NCBI GenBank assembly: GCA_028875875.1
Contig: JAGWUV010000018.1
Span: forward strand, 1-64,000
Length of the DNA stretch: 64,000 nt
Origin: Bacteroidota bacterium
GTDB taxonomy: Bacteria; Bacteroidota; Bacteroidia; Chitinophagales; Chitinophagaceae
Direction: 5' to 3'
Part shown: positions 17,349-26,412 of the stretch, in pieces
How positions within the stretch are numbered: the first letter of the stretch is position 1
Layout of the letters: every line of letters begins with the position of its first letter
Program-made: the position numbers and the translations under genes
Notes under the pieces: model-generated
What the model was told of the DNA's origin: nothing
Database searches by the model: none
The model's input: the letters and a program-made list of their open reading frames with translations, nothing else

Positions 17349-18302
17349 ATGAGCTACAATCCAACTTCCAATGGCGATGTTCAGGCTTCTCCCAAAAAAG
17401 ATTACAGGGGCATTATTTACGCTGTGTTCACAGTAGCATTATTAGCCACATGGGGATATATGATTTTTGATAAGAGCAAAACAACCGAAACGGTTCAGCA
17501 ACTACAGGCACACATTGTTAATACAGACAGTTCTAAAACAGTTTTACAGCAGGCATTTGAGGAAACTTCAGCCAAGCTTGATTCTTTGACCGGAAGTGAT
17601 TACAAACTCAAAGGAAATCTTGAGCAGAAGAACAAGGAAGTGTATCGCCTGAAAAGTAATATTGCTTCTATCCTGAAAAAGAAGAATGCTTCAGACAGGG
17701 AATTAGCTGATGCTAAGAAAATGATAGATGAATTGAATTCTAAAGTTGAAGAATTATATGCTGAGATTGATAAACTAAAAGGAGAAAACCAGCAGTTAGC
17801 CGAAGCAAATCAAAAACTTACTGCATCTCAAACCGAACTCCAAAGTAATTTAGTAAAAACAGTTGCAGAAAGAGACCACGTTACAGATGTAGCTTCTACA
17901 CTTCATGCTTCTAACATTAATATTGAAGCCTTGAAGCTAAGGCATGGTAAAGAGAAAGAAACCACTACCGCTAAACGTGCCGACTTGTTGCGTATTTCAT
18001 TTGATCTTGATCAGAATAGAATTACGCCCAGTGGTGAAAAAGATTTGTATGTGTGCGTAGTTGGCCCTGATGGTACCCCCATTAGTAAAGGTGAAACTAT
18101 TGCAACCAGAGAGGAAGGCGATAAAAAAGTAACCAGTAAAGTAAGTGTTAACTATGAGCAAGGTAAAACTCAACCCGTAAGTGTTGACTGGAAAAATGCA
18201 GGTAAATATCAGCCCGGGGAATATAAAGTATCAATTTATCAGAACGGATTTAAGATTGGCGAAAGCACCATTAACTTAAAAAAAGGCGGCTTATTCAGCT
18301 AA
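17349..18302 (+). CDS. Membrane-anchored coiled-coil protein, tandem copy 1 (unknown function)
   Basis: A 317-residue protein that I cannot name. Residues 1-20 are polar and cytoplasmic, 22-40 a single hydrophobic helix (YAVFTVALLATWGYMIF), 45-190 a long heptad-like coiled coil rich in Lys, Glu, Gln and Leu (for example LKSNIASILKKKNAS, KIDELNSK-type repeats), and about 195-317 a compact beta-rich domain containing RADLLRISFDLDQNRITPSG and a Gly/Lys end KKGGLFS. This topology suggests anchoring in the inner membrane with the coiled coil and beta domain in the periplasm. It is paralogous throughout to the next gene (same order, same LASTLHASNIN-type linker). A hairpin terminator separates them. 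Confidence 0.8.
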   Translation: MSYNPTSNGDVQASPKKDYRGIIYAVFTVALLATWGYMIFDKSKTTETVQQLQAHIVNTDSSKTVLQQAFEETSAKLDSLTGSDYKLKGNLEQKNKEVYRLKSNIASILKKKNASDRELADAKKMIDELNSKVEELYAEIDKLKGENQQLAEANQKLTASQTELQSNLVKTVAERDHVTDVASTLHASNINIEALKLRHGKEKETTTAKRADLLRISFDLDQNRITPSGEKDLYVCVVGPDGTPISKGETIATREEGDKKVTSKVSVNYEQGKTQPVSVDWKNAGKYQPGEYKVSIYQNGFKIGESTINLKKGGLFS

Positions 18303-18340
18303 TGTAACCTTATTACATACGAACCACCCCCTTATCAATA

Positions 18341-18368
18341 GAATGATAGCTTGCAAGAGCTATCATTC
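18341..18368 (+). terminator. Intrinsic terminator after coiled-coil copy 1
   Basis: GAATGATAGCT (18341-18351) and its exact complement (18358-18368) around the loop TGCAAG, followed by TTATT. It closes the first paralog, so the second probably has its own promoter. Confidence 0.75.
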
Positions 18369-18445
18369 TTATTCTGAAAACGATAATTAAAATCATTTTA
18401 AAAATCTTAAACAAAAAGTATTTTAGCGAATAAATCTACTCTTTT

Positions 18446-19420
18446 ATGACATACACTCCTTCGGCCACACCACAGGCCCCTCAACCCAAAGACAACCGAA
18501 AAGCCATTTATGGTTTGTTAATAGCAGCCCTGGTATTAACCTGGGGCTATATTATTTACGATAAAAGCCAAACAAAAGAAACTATAGCACAAAAAGATAC
18601 CCAGATCACTACTGTTACTAATGCCAAAGACTCATTACAGGTATTATTTAATGATGCCTCAGCAAGAGCTGATTCTTTAACGGGAAGCAATGTTCAGCTA
18701 CAGGGTGCATTGGCTGAAAAGAATAGCGATATCCTGAAATTAAAATCGAATATTCGCAGCATTCTTAACAAAAAGAACGCAACAGATGCTGAGTTAAAAC
18801 AGGCGAAGGAAATGATCTCTGAACTGAACAGCAAAATAGATGGGCTTTTTGCTGAGATCAATCAATTAAAAGGCGAAAATCAACAGCTTACGGCAGCCAA
18901 CCAGCAACTGACTACAGAAAAAACACAGCTTACTGCTGAGAAAGGACAATTGCAAACAGACCTTTCTAAAACACAAACAGAAAAAGCTAAAGTTGAAGAC
19001 CTTGCTTCTACCCTTCATGCTTCTAACATTAATGTAACTGCGGTAATTGTAAAAAAGAACGGAAGCCAGAAAGAAACATCCAACTCTAAAAGAGCTGATA
19101 TGTTTGTTATCTCTTGCTCATTAGATGAAAACCGCGTTACGCCAAGCGGTAAGAAAACATTATATGTTTGCGTACTGAACCCAGACGGAACCCCATCCGG
19201 AACTGAAGGAACTTTTACAGCAAGAGATGGCAGTCAAAAGCCATATACCAATCGTGTTGAGGTTAATTATGAGCAAGGTAAAGCCATGCCCGTTAGTTTT
19301 AATTGGAAACCGGGCGATAAATTTCAAAGCGGCGATTATAAAATCGAGATCTACCATAACGGTTTTAAAATTGGCGAAGGCAATAAAAATATGAGAAAAG
19401 GCGGCTTTTTAGGTTTATAA
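18446..19420 (+). CDS. Membrane-anchored coiled-coil protein, tandem copy 2 (unknown function)
   Basis: A 324-residue paralog of the preceding gene with the same plan: short polar N-terminus, one hydrophobic helix (GLLIAALVLTWGYIIY), a coiled coil to about residue 195 with a Gln/Thr-rich QQLTAANQQLTTEKTQLT-like repeat that is longer than in copy 1, then the beta domain with RADMFVISCSLDENRVTPSG and NYEQGKAMPVSFNWKPGDK. Conservation is strongest in the C-terminal domain, which suggests that this is the functional part. A periplasmic Ig-like fold is my guess from the strand pattern. The 143-base gap and terminator between the copies argue for separate expression. Confidence 0.8.
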   Translation: MTYTPSATPQAPQPKDNRKAIYGLLIAALVLTWGYIIYDKSQTKETIAQKDTQITTVTNAKDSLQVLFNDASARADSLTGSNVQLQGALAEKNSDILKLKSNIRSILNKKNATDAELKQAKEMISELNSKIDGLFAEINQLKGENQQLTAANQQLTTEKTQLTAEKGQLQTDLSKTQTEKAKVEDLASTLHASNINVTAVIVKKNGSQKETSNSKRADMFVISCSLDENRVTPSGKKTLYVCVLNPDGTPSGTEGTFTARDGSQKPYTNRVEVNYEQGKAMPVSFNWKPGDKFQSGDYKIEIYHNGFKIGEGNKNMRKGGFLGL

Positions 19421-19447
19421 TACTATCAGCGCATCATTTTATTTTTC

Positions 19448-19473
19448 AAAAGGCAGTAGTAATACTGCCTTTT
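19448..19473 (+). terminator. Intrinsic terminator after coiled-coil copy 2
   Basis: AAAAGGCAGTA (19448-19458), loop GTAA, then the exact complement ending in TTTT (19463-19473) and more T-rich sequence. Confidence 0.82.
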
Positions 19474-19619
19474 GCTTTTGCAAACTGCAGCTACAGTGAA
19501 CTACACAAACCATATGGTACATTTATTTAGTAAATACTTTAAAAGCATACCAACTTATTTAATATCCTATATAAAGTAATCGGTCAGTTTCATTTTTAAA
19601 TAAATCTTACTTTAGGATT

Positions 19620-20774
19620 ATGATACAGCAATGGTTGAACTGGCGCACAGCTTTAGTAATAACAGCACTCTGCATTGTAAGCGGAACCGTTTTTTATTCG
19701 CATTACCTGTCGCAAAAACTTGCCATTGAAGAAAGAAAAAAAGTAGAACATTGGATAGAGGCCCAAAAAACTTTGCTGAATAATGCCGACACTTTGAATA
19801 TTACACTAGCCTCAAGAATTTCAACAGACAATACAGATATTCCAATCATAGAAACAGATGAGAAAGACCGTATAACAGGCAACTACATTAATCTTGATAG
19901 CACAAGGATTAAGTCCGATTCAAATTATCTTCAACACCTTGTAAGCCAGTTTAAAGGCCAGAACAAGCCTATCGAGTTTGTATTAAGCAAAAGCCCGTAT
20001 GTTGCAAATAAATATTATTATGGAGAAAGCAAGCTACAGCAGGAAATAAAATACTATCCTTATGTGCAATTATTGATCGTTGCTTTATTTATAATCATCC
20101 TGGTGAGTGCACAACGCAGTACACACCAAAATACACAGAACAGTTTATGGGCAGGCATGGCCAAAGAAACGGCGCATCAGTTGGGAACTCCTGTGAGCAG
20201 CCTCGAAGGATGGCTTGAAGTATTAAAAGAAATTCCGGGTAATGAAAATATCGTTAGTGAAATAGGAAAAGACATTAACAGACTACAATTGGTAACGGAC
20301 CGTTTCAGCAAAATTGGAAGTACTCCTAAACTGGAGGTTAAAAACATAGTTTACCAGGTACAATATATGATGGATTACATCAAAAAAAGAGCAGGCGGAC
20401 ATGTGAGTTTCTCTCTCAATACAAATGGTGAAAAAGAAATAACAACTTTAATTTCAGCCCCTCTTTTCGACTGGGTGATTGAAAATTTACTGAAGAATGC
20501 ATTAGATGCAATGGAAGGCAGAGGAAATATCGCTATCAATATCCAGCGAATCAACAAAGCCATTCAAATAGATGTTAGTGATACTGGTAAGGGTATTTCC
20601 AAAGCCAACTTGCATAAGGTTTTTAAACCAGGTTTTACTACAAAAAAGAGAGGTTGGGGGCTTGGGCTAACACTTACCCAGCGTATTATTGAGCAATATC
20701 ATAAAGGCAAAATATTTATTTTATTTAGCGAACCGGGTAAAGGAACCACCTTCAGAATATTTTTACCTGCATAA
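19620..20774 (+). CDS. Membrane sensor histidine kinase (orphan)
   Basis: A 384-residue two-component kinase. Two membrane helices (about residues 12-30 and 143-162) enclose a periplasmic sensor region of roughly 110 residues with no recognised domain. There is no HAMP. The H-box is KETAHQLGTPVSSLEGW with the phospho-accepting His. The ATPase part shows an N-box NLLKNALDAM, G1 DTGKGIS, F-box FKPGFTTK and G2 GWGLGLTL. It autophosphorylates and would pass phosphate to an unlinked response regulator, as none is nearby. A TACTTTAG element (19608-19615) ends four bases before the ATG, predicting an almost leaderless message. The stop faces the methyltransferase gene with an 8-base gap. Confidence 0.92.
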   Translation: MIQQWLNWRTALVITALCIVSGTVFYSHYLSQKLAIEERKKVEHWIEAQKTLLNNADTLNITLASRISTDNTDIPIIETDEKDRITGNYINLDSTRIKSDSNYLQHLVSQFKGQNKPIEFVLSKSPYVANKYYYGESKLQQEIKYYPYVQLLIVALFIIILVSAQRSTHQNTQNSLWAGMAKETAHQLGTPVSSLEGWLEVLKEIPGNENIVSEIGKDINRLQLVTDRFSKIGSTPKLEVKNIVYQVQYMMDYIKKRAGGHVSFSLNTNGEKEITTLISAPLFDWVIENLLKNALDAMEGRGNIAINIQRINKAIQIDVSDTGKGISKANLHKVFKPGFTTKKRGWGLGLTLTQRIIEQYHKGKIFILFSEPGKGTTFRIFLPA

Positions 20775-20782
20775 ATGATTGA

Positions 20783-21403
20783 TTAAGCCACTTCAACTTT
20801 TTTAAAACTGCAAAAAAGAAAGTTTTGAATTGTATGAAAAGGAGTTACATGATCTTCAGTGATACAACGTATCTTGGCAAATGCTTTTTCGAGCTCCTGC
20901 GTTAAAGCTTTTTCACTGTATTGTTTTACAGGTAAGCCACTGCATTTATCCGGGCCATTATCTGAGAATGTTCCAATGGTAAGATATCCTTTCACCGCTT
21001 TGCTTGCCACAGAAAGATATTGCTCTATTTCTTCAGACGTAGTAAGAAAGTGAAAGGCGGCCCTATCATGCCAGATATCAAAAGAATCTTCTGGTTTAAA
21101 CTCTTTCACATCAGATACGATCCAATGAACTTTATCAGCCTTCTCTCCTAAACGCTGTTTAGCCTTTTCCAGTGCAGTTGAAGAAATATCCAGCACAGTT
21201 AAATTTTCAAATCCTTCATCAATTAAATAATCCACTAACCGGCTATCTCCTCCACCAATATCAATAATCTTTGCCTGCTTATTCACATTAAAAGAATGAA
21301 TGAATTGAAGAGATGTAGCGGGTTTGTATTGTGTCCAACTAACTTGCTCCGCATTTTTTGTGGCATAAATGCTATCCCAATGTTGTTGAAATAGATTTTT
21401 CAT
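20783..21403 (-). CDS. Class I SAM-dependent methyltransferase
   Basis: A 206-residue Rossmann-fold methyltransferase. Motif I reads AKIIDIGGGDSRLVDYL (SAM-binding glycine loop), followed by LTVLDISSTALEKAKQRLG (acidic ribose-binding residue) and WIVSDVKEF with DIWHDRAAFHFL. This resembles the thiopurine/TehB-like small methyltransferases, but the substrate is unknown. The reading frame extends 16 codons further to a GTG at 21451, but ATG 21403 directly precedes KNLFQQHWDSIYATK, the usual N-terminus of such proteins, so it is preferred. It is convergent with the histidine kinase and follows glgB on the same strand (51 bases). Confidence 0.85.
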   Translation of the reverse strand: MKNLFQQHWDSIYATKNAEQVSWTQYKPATSLQFIHSFNVNKQAKIIDIGGGDSRLVDYLIDEGFENLTVLDISSTALEKAKQRLGEKADKVHWIVSDVKEFKPEDSFDIWHDRAAFHFLTTSEEIEQYLSVASKAVKGYLTIGTFSDNGPDKCSGLPVKQYSEKALTQELEKAFAKIRCITEDHVTPFHTIQNFLFCSFKKVEVA

Positions 21404-21454
21404 AGCGTAAAAATGAATCGGTTCGTATTTATTGCATGTGATAAATGTCACTCA

Positions 21455-23536
21455 TCAGCGCAACACAACTGCTCCCAAAGCCGGTAAATGAACTGTAAGT
21501 TTATACCAATGATCATTGGGGGCTACTCTCTCTGTTTTAATTGAAGGGTTAAACACATCCCCACTACCCCAAAACTCCTTACTATCGCTGTTAAACACCT
21601 CAATCCATTTATTTTTTCCATACACGAATATTTCCCAGTTATTCCGAACAACAGGTGTCATATTCAAAATCACCACTACGTCATCTTTTGGCTTATTTCC
21701 TTTTCGCTTGTATGAGATAACCGATTCAGTTCTCTTCGTAAGGTCTAACCATTCAAAACCTCCTGCTTCAAATTGTTTTTCATATAATGCAGGTTCATTT
21801 CTATATAATTCATTCAACTTCTGCACACAAAATTTCATTCCACCATGACTTACAAACTTCAAAAGATCCCATTGTAATTCACTTTTATAATTCCATTCAT
21901 TGGTAGCCCCAAATTCATTCCCCATGAATAAAAGCTTAGCTCCCGGATGCGTAAACATGTATGTGTACAGCAATCGCAGGTTAGCAAATTTCTGCCAGTC
22001 ATCTCCTGGCATCTTATATAGCATAGGACTTTTGCCATGTACAACTTCATCATGACTTAAGGGTAGCATAAAGTTTTCGTCATAGAAATACATCATGCTA
22101 AAAGAAAATTTATCCTGGTGAAACTGCCTGAAGATCGGATCCATTTTAAAATAGTCCAATGTATCGTGCATCCATCCCATCATCCATTTCATACCAAACC
22201 CTAAGCCACCATCAAAAGTTGGTTTACTGATCATGGGCCAATCAGTAGCTTCTTCTGCAATTGTTTGAATATCCGGGAAATCACGATACAACGTTTCATT
22301 CAGATCCTTTATAAATGCGATGGCTTCAAGGTTCCCATTCCCTCCGAATTCATTTGGCTCCCATTGGCCTGCATTTCTGCTATAATCTAAACGCAACATG
22401 GAAGAAACTGCATCTACACGAAGCCCATCAATATGAAACTGTTCGCACCAGAACCTTGCACTACTGATTAAGAAACTCTTTACTTCACCTCTTTTATAAT
22501 TAAAAATATAAGAGTTCCAGTCGGGATGATATCCTTTTCGCATATCAGCATACTCGTAGGTATGTGTGCCATCAAACATAAATAAACCATGGGCATCATA
22601 AGGAAAATGAGAAGGCACCCAATCTAATAGTACGCCAATACCAGCATTATGAAAAGTATCAACCAGTGCAGCAAATTCCTGTGGATTACCAAACCTTGAG
22701 GTGGGTGCAAAATAGCCTGTTCCCTGGTATCCCCAACTTCCATCAAAAGGGTGCTCCATCACAGGCATGAATTCTACGTGCGTGAACCCCATTTCCTTTA
22801 CATAAGGAACCAAACGCTCCGCAATTTGCTGGTATGAATTATAGGTTTCCTCATCGTTTTTATCAGGTCGCATCCAGCTTGCCAGATGCACTTCATACAC
22901 AGAAAAAGGAGCCGATAAAGCATTGTGTTTTTTTCTTTTTTTCATCCATTCCTTGTCATTCCACTGGTAATCGGTTTGCCACGTAATAGATGCGGTGTAA
23001 GGCCTTTTTTCGGAGAAATGAGCATAAGGATCAGCTTTATCCAGTTTCAATCCCTGGTATCCGTGAATATGATACTTATAAGCTTCTCCGGCATGCACGT
23101 TGGGTATAAAACCTTCCCATATACCTGAACGATCAAGGCGTACTTTTAAGGGATGCGACTCCTTGTTCCAGTTATTGAAATACCCTGTAACACTCACATA
23201 TGTTGCGTTAGGTGCCCAAACAGAAAAATAGGTACCCTTAACTCCCAGTACCTCTACTTGCTTATTACCAAAAAATTTATAGGCACTATACAATGTTCCA
23301 TTCTGAAAATTTTCTATATCAGCATCAGTAAACAAAGAATAATTCCATACAGGTTGCTCTGCATCAACAAAATGTACTTCTTCATATTTCTTACCACTTT
23401 TCTTACCGGTTGTTTTAGCTTTATCAATTGGTGAATTCATCTTTTTCTTGGATGCAGCAGTGCTTTTCTTTTCAGAATGAGCAGAAGCAACTTTATCTTT
23501 TGATTTTTTCGCAACTTTCTTTTTCTGATCAGCCAT
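21455..23536 (-). CDS. glgB: 1,4-alpha-glucan branching enzyme (GH13_9) with Lys-rich N-terminal tail
   Basis: A 693-residue glycogen branching enzyme that cuts alpha-1,4 chains and re-attaches them as alpha-1,6 branches. An N-terminal domain (FSVWAPNATYVSVTGYFNNW, CBM48-like) precedes the (beta/alpha)8 barrel with the four conserved regions: DWVPSHF, DGLRVDAVSSM (nucleophile Asp), AEEATDWP (acid/base Glu) and LPLSHDEVVHGK (transition-state Asp). A C-terminal beta domain follows. The first 50 residues are an unusual Lys/Ser/Ala-rich tail (KKVAKKSKDK, KKSTAASKKK) not needed for the fold. It lies on the same strand as glgA and glgC but is separated by other genes. A TTTG-containing promoter-like stretch is at about 23551-23559. 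Confidence 0.96.
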   Translation of the reverse strand: MADQKKKVAKKSKDKVASAHSEKKSTAASKKKMNSPIDKAKTTGKKSGKKYEEVHFVDAEQPVWNYSLFTDADIENFQNGTLYSAYKFFGNKQVEVLGVKGTYFSVWAPNATYVSVTGYFNNWNKESHPLKVRLDRSGIWEGFIPNVHAGEAYKYHIHGYQGLKLDKADPYAHFSEKRPYTASITWQTDYQWNDKEWMKKRKKHNALSAPFSVYEVHLASWMRPDKNDEETYNSYQQIAERLVPYVKEMGFTHVEFMPVMEHPFDGSWGYQGTGYFAPTSRFGNPQEFAALVDTFHNAGIGVLLDWVPSHFPYDAHGLFMFDGTHTYEYADMRKGYHPDWNSYIFNYKRGEVKSFLISSARFWCEQFHIDGLRVDAVSSMLRLDYSRNAGQWEPNEFGGNGNLEAIAFIKDLNETLYRDFPDIQTIAEEATDWPMISKPTFDGGLGFGMKWMMGWMHDTLDYFKMDPIFRQFHQDKFSFSMMYFYDENFMLPLSHDEVVHGKSPMLYKMPGDDWQKFANLRLLYTYMFTHPGAKLLFMGNEFGATNEWNYKSELQWDLLKFVSHGGMKFCVQKLNELYRNEPALYEKQFEAGGFEWLDLTKRTESVISYKRKGNKPKDDVVVILNMTPVVRNNWEIFVYGKNKWIEVFNSDSKEFWGSGDVFNPSIKTERVAPNDHWYKLTVHLPALGAVVLR

Positions 23537-23654
23537 ACGGCAATTTTTTTCAAATATTAAAATTATTTAACCTAATATTACAATCTATAATATGAGATTG
23601 TGATACAATTTATGGAATTTGTATCCAATTGCGTCAAATATATTCATACTGCTT

Positions 23655-26405
23655 ATGAATAAAACTATTACACTGCTGCTTTTATTACATTTCGTTGTAT
23701 TTGCTTACGGGCAGAAATTTTCGGTTACAGGTGTTGTAAAAGACACTGCCAGCCAAACACTTTTAACCAATGCGGTTATCAGCATATTATTACCTGATTC
23801 TGTTTTATATAGTTATTCCAGGTCTCAGCTAGGTGGCACATTCATTGTAAAAGATCTGCCTGCCGGTAAATACATTTTACTGATCTCCTATCCTAACTAT
23901 GCAGATTATGTAGATGATATTGAAATTAAAACCAAGGACCTGAACCTTGGTTCAATAGCGCTTATTACGAAAACACATTTACTTGAAGAAGTGATTGTAA
24001 AACAAAAAATAGCTGCTATAAGAATTAAGGGGGATACAACTGAATTTAAAGCCGATAGCTTTCATACAGACCCTAATGCGAATGTGCAGGATCTTTTGAA
24101 AAGATTGCCCGGTATACAAGTAAATTCAAAGGGAGAAATAACAGCACAGGGACAAAAAGTAGAAAAAGTGCTGGTGGATGGTGAAGAATTTTTTAGTGAT
24201 GACCCAGCGGTGGTTACACAAACTTTAAGAGCAGATGTTGTAGACAAAGTACAGGTTTACGACAAGAAAAGTGACCAGGCCGTTTTTAGCGGAATTGATG
24301 ACGGGCAAAAACAAAAAACCATTAATCTTCAACTAAAAGAAGATAAGAAAAAAGGCTATTTCGGAAAGTTAGAAGCTGGCAGTAATGCAGACCAGTACCG
24401 CTACGGAAAAGCGATGATCAATTCATTTAAAGCCAAAAGAAAACTGGCTGCTTTTGTAACTAACGATAATACAAAGTTTCAATCACTGAACTGGAGTGAA
24501 AGAAGTAATTACAGTAACGATCTTAATCGAAATACTACTGTACAGGATGATGGAAGCGTTTGGATCTCATCATCCGGCGACGACTTTAACTGGGGCCAAG
24601 GCTTACCTACTTCTACTACAGCGGGCTTGTTTTACAGCAACAAATGGGATAATGATAAACAAAACATTGGGAATACTTATCAATACAACAAATTGGATGT
24701 GCTGGGCACAACAAATACAATTACTCAAACAATTTTACCGGATACTACATTCATAACATCACAAAAACAAAATTCAAACAGCCAGAGAGAACGGCACAGA
24801 CTGAATTCAACATACGAATGGCAAATAGATTCAACCAGCTCTGTAAAAACTTCCGTAACAGGAGCTATGCTTTCAACTAAGGGAGTTAATAATTTTAACT
24901 CGCAATCAATAAACCAGGATAATGTGTTGCTGAACCAGGCTGATCGAACTACATCTGTAGATAATAATGAGAAGGATTTTTTCAGCACTATCTTTTGGAG
25001 GAAAAGATTTCAAAAGAAAGGTAGAACCATCTCTTTTACAGGAGAATGGAATACCACAGGTATGAATAATAACGGCTTCCTGCAAGCACACAACTCCTTT
25101 TATGATAATAATGGGAATATTGCATCAACCCAATTAATTGATCAATCAAAAAAAAGTACACAACAACTTTCCTCAGGAAGCGGCCGGTTAGTGTACACAG
25201 AACCCATCTGGAAAAACACGTTTGTTGAATTAAACTATCGCATAGGCTTAACGCATAATGATGCTGCGAATTATACTTACAATAACACCGGTAATAATAA
25301 CTACAATGAACTTGTAGATTCACTAAGCAACCATTTTATTTACAATGTTGTATCTCAGTCGGGTGGCTTTAATTTCAGGTGGAATGAGAAGAAATACAAT
25401 ATTTCACTAGGAAGTAACATAGGCACTTCTGTATTTCATTTAGACGACAGAATTAAAAATAATGCTAAAGAAATAAGTTTCACCAATTTTCTTCCATCAG
25501 CGAATATTGTGCTTTTGCCTAAAAAGCAAACAAGAATTAACCTGATGTATAACGGTACTACGCAGAACCCCACTATGCAACAGATACAACCTTTTATCGA
25601 TAATACTGATCCATTAAACATTGTTATTGGGAACCCAAATTTAAAACAAGAATTCAGGCACAACTTTACCTTAAACGCATCAGATTTCAAGATTATGAAA
25701 AATAAAAGGTTTTGGATGTCTTCAAACCTTACAATCATCAACAATGCAATTACTACTTCATCTACGGTTGATAACGTAGGAAGAAGAGTAAACCAGGCGA
25801 TTAACGTTAATGGGAATTATAATGGTAATATGTGGGCATCTTATGGCTTTGATATCAAATCACCACTTAGCTTAAACATCGGGTTGAGTCCAAGCATAAG
25901 CAGATATATCAACTTTGTGAACGGAGCTGAAAATGTGAATAATAATATTGGCCTCGGTAGTAGCATTGGCGTAAGCAAATGGAATGAGAAGCCTGTTAAT
26001 TTTTATGTTTATTTCGAACCAACATATAACCGTTCTGTGTCTTCTATAAGGTCTGATGTAATTACTCATTACTGGTCTTTTCAAAGCCAGGGAAGCCTTA
26101 TGGCTAAATTACCCGGGAAGTTTTACGTTGAAGTAAATGATAATATCACCATATTCGAAAAAACAAGTGTATTCACTGCTAACAGTGATATTTACTTGAT
26201 TAACGCATCTGTAAAGAAAACTTTTTCAAAGAATGAAAACTGGGAAATTAAGCTTTCTGTAAACGACCTTTTAAATCAAAATCAGGGTATCACAAGGAAT
26301 GTAACCAGCAACTTCATTTCGCAAACACAGCAACAAACTATTCAACGATACTTTATGTTTTCAGTTACTTACAATTTCAGTAAGAACGGAAAACCATCTA
26401 ATTAA
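23655..26405 (+). CDS. Outer-membrane beta-barrel receptor-like protein (CarboxypepD_reg and plug domains)
   Basis: A 916-residue TonB-dependent-receptor-like protein. Signal peptide NKTITLLLLLHFVVFAYGQ, then a carboxypeptidase-regulatory-like domain (about 22-105: VTGVVKDTASQTLLTNAVIS), a plug-like domain (LLKRLPGIQVNSKGEITAQG, then VLVDGEEFFSDDP), and a barrel of about 650 residues of alternating polar and aromatic strands ending MFSVTYNFS. It fits the OMP_b-brl_3 family, which may import or bind substrates or have structural roles. An in-frame TTG at 23619 is in a leader without signal character, so ATG 23655 is used. The GLPGLI gene follows 7 bases later, a common Bacteroidota pairing. 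Substrate unknown. Confidence 0.87.
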   Translation: MNKTITLLLLLHFVVFAYGQKFSVTGVVKDTASQTLLTNAVISILLPDSVLYSYSRSQLGGTFIVKDLPAGKYILLISYPNYADYVDDIEIKTKDLNLGSIALITKTHLLEEVIVKQKIAAIRIKGDTTEFKADSFHTDPNANVQDLLKRLPGIQVNSKGEITAQGQKVEKVLVDGEEFFSDDPAVVTQTLRADVVDKVQVYDKKSDQAVFSGIDDGQKQKTINLQLKEDKKKGYFGKLEAGSNADQYRYGKAMINSFKAKRKLAAFVTNDNTKFQSLNWSERSNYSNDLNRNTTVQDDGSVWISSSGDDFNWGQGLPTSTTAGLFYSNKWDNDKQNIGNTYQYNKLDVLGTTNTITQTILPDTTFITSQKQNSNSQRERHRLNSTYEWQIDSTSSVKTSVTGAMLSTKGVNNFNSQSINQDNVLLNQADRTTSVDNNEKDFFSTIFWRKRFQKKGRTISFTGEWNTTGMNNNGFLQAHNSFYDNNGNIASTQLIDQSKKSTQQLSSGSGRLVYTEPIWKNTFVELNYRIGLTHNDAANYTYNNTGNNNYNELVDSLSNHFIYNVVSQSGGFNFRWNEKKYNISLGSNIGTSVFHLDDRIKNNAKEISFTNFLPSANIVLLPKKQTRINLMYNGTTQNPTMQQIQPFIDNTDPLNIVIGNPNLKQEFRHNFTLNASDFKIMKNKRFWMSSNLTIINNAITTSSTVDNVGRRVNQAINVNGNYNGNMWASYGFDIKSPLSLNIGLSPSISRYINFVNGAENVNNNIGLGSSIGVSKWNEKPVNFYVYFEPTYNRSVSSIRSDVITHYWSFQSQGSLMAKLPGKFYVEVNDNITIFEKTSVFTANSDIYLINASVKKTFSKNENWEIKLSVNDLLNQNQGITRNVTSNFISQTQQQTIQRYFMFSVTYNFSKNGKPSN

Positions 26406-26412
26406 GTAGCTT

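Noticed and set aside
24062-26084. Many frames antisense or out of frame within the receptor-like barrel gene
   Set aside because: All are shadows of an unmistakable coding frame with signal peptide and conserved domains; none has start context or known motifs.
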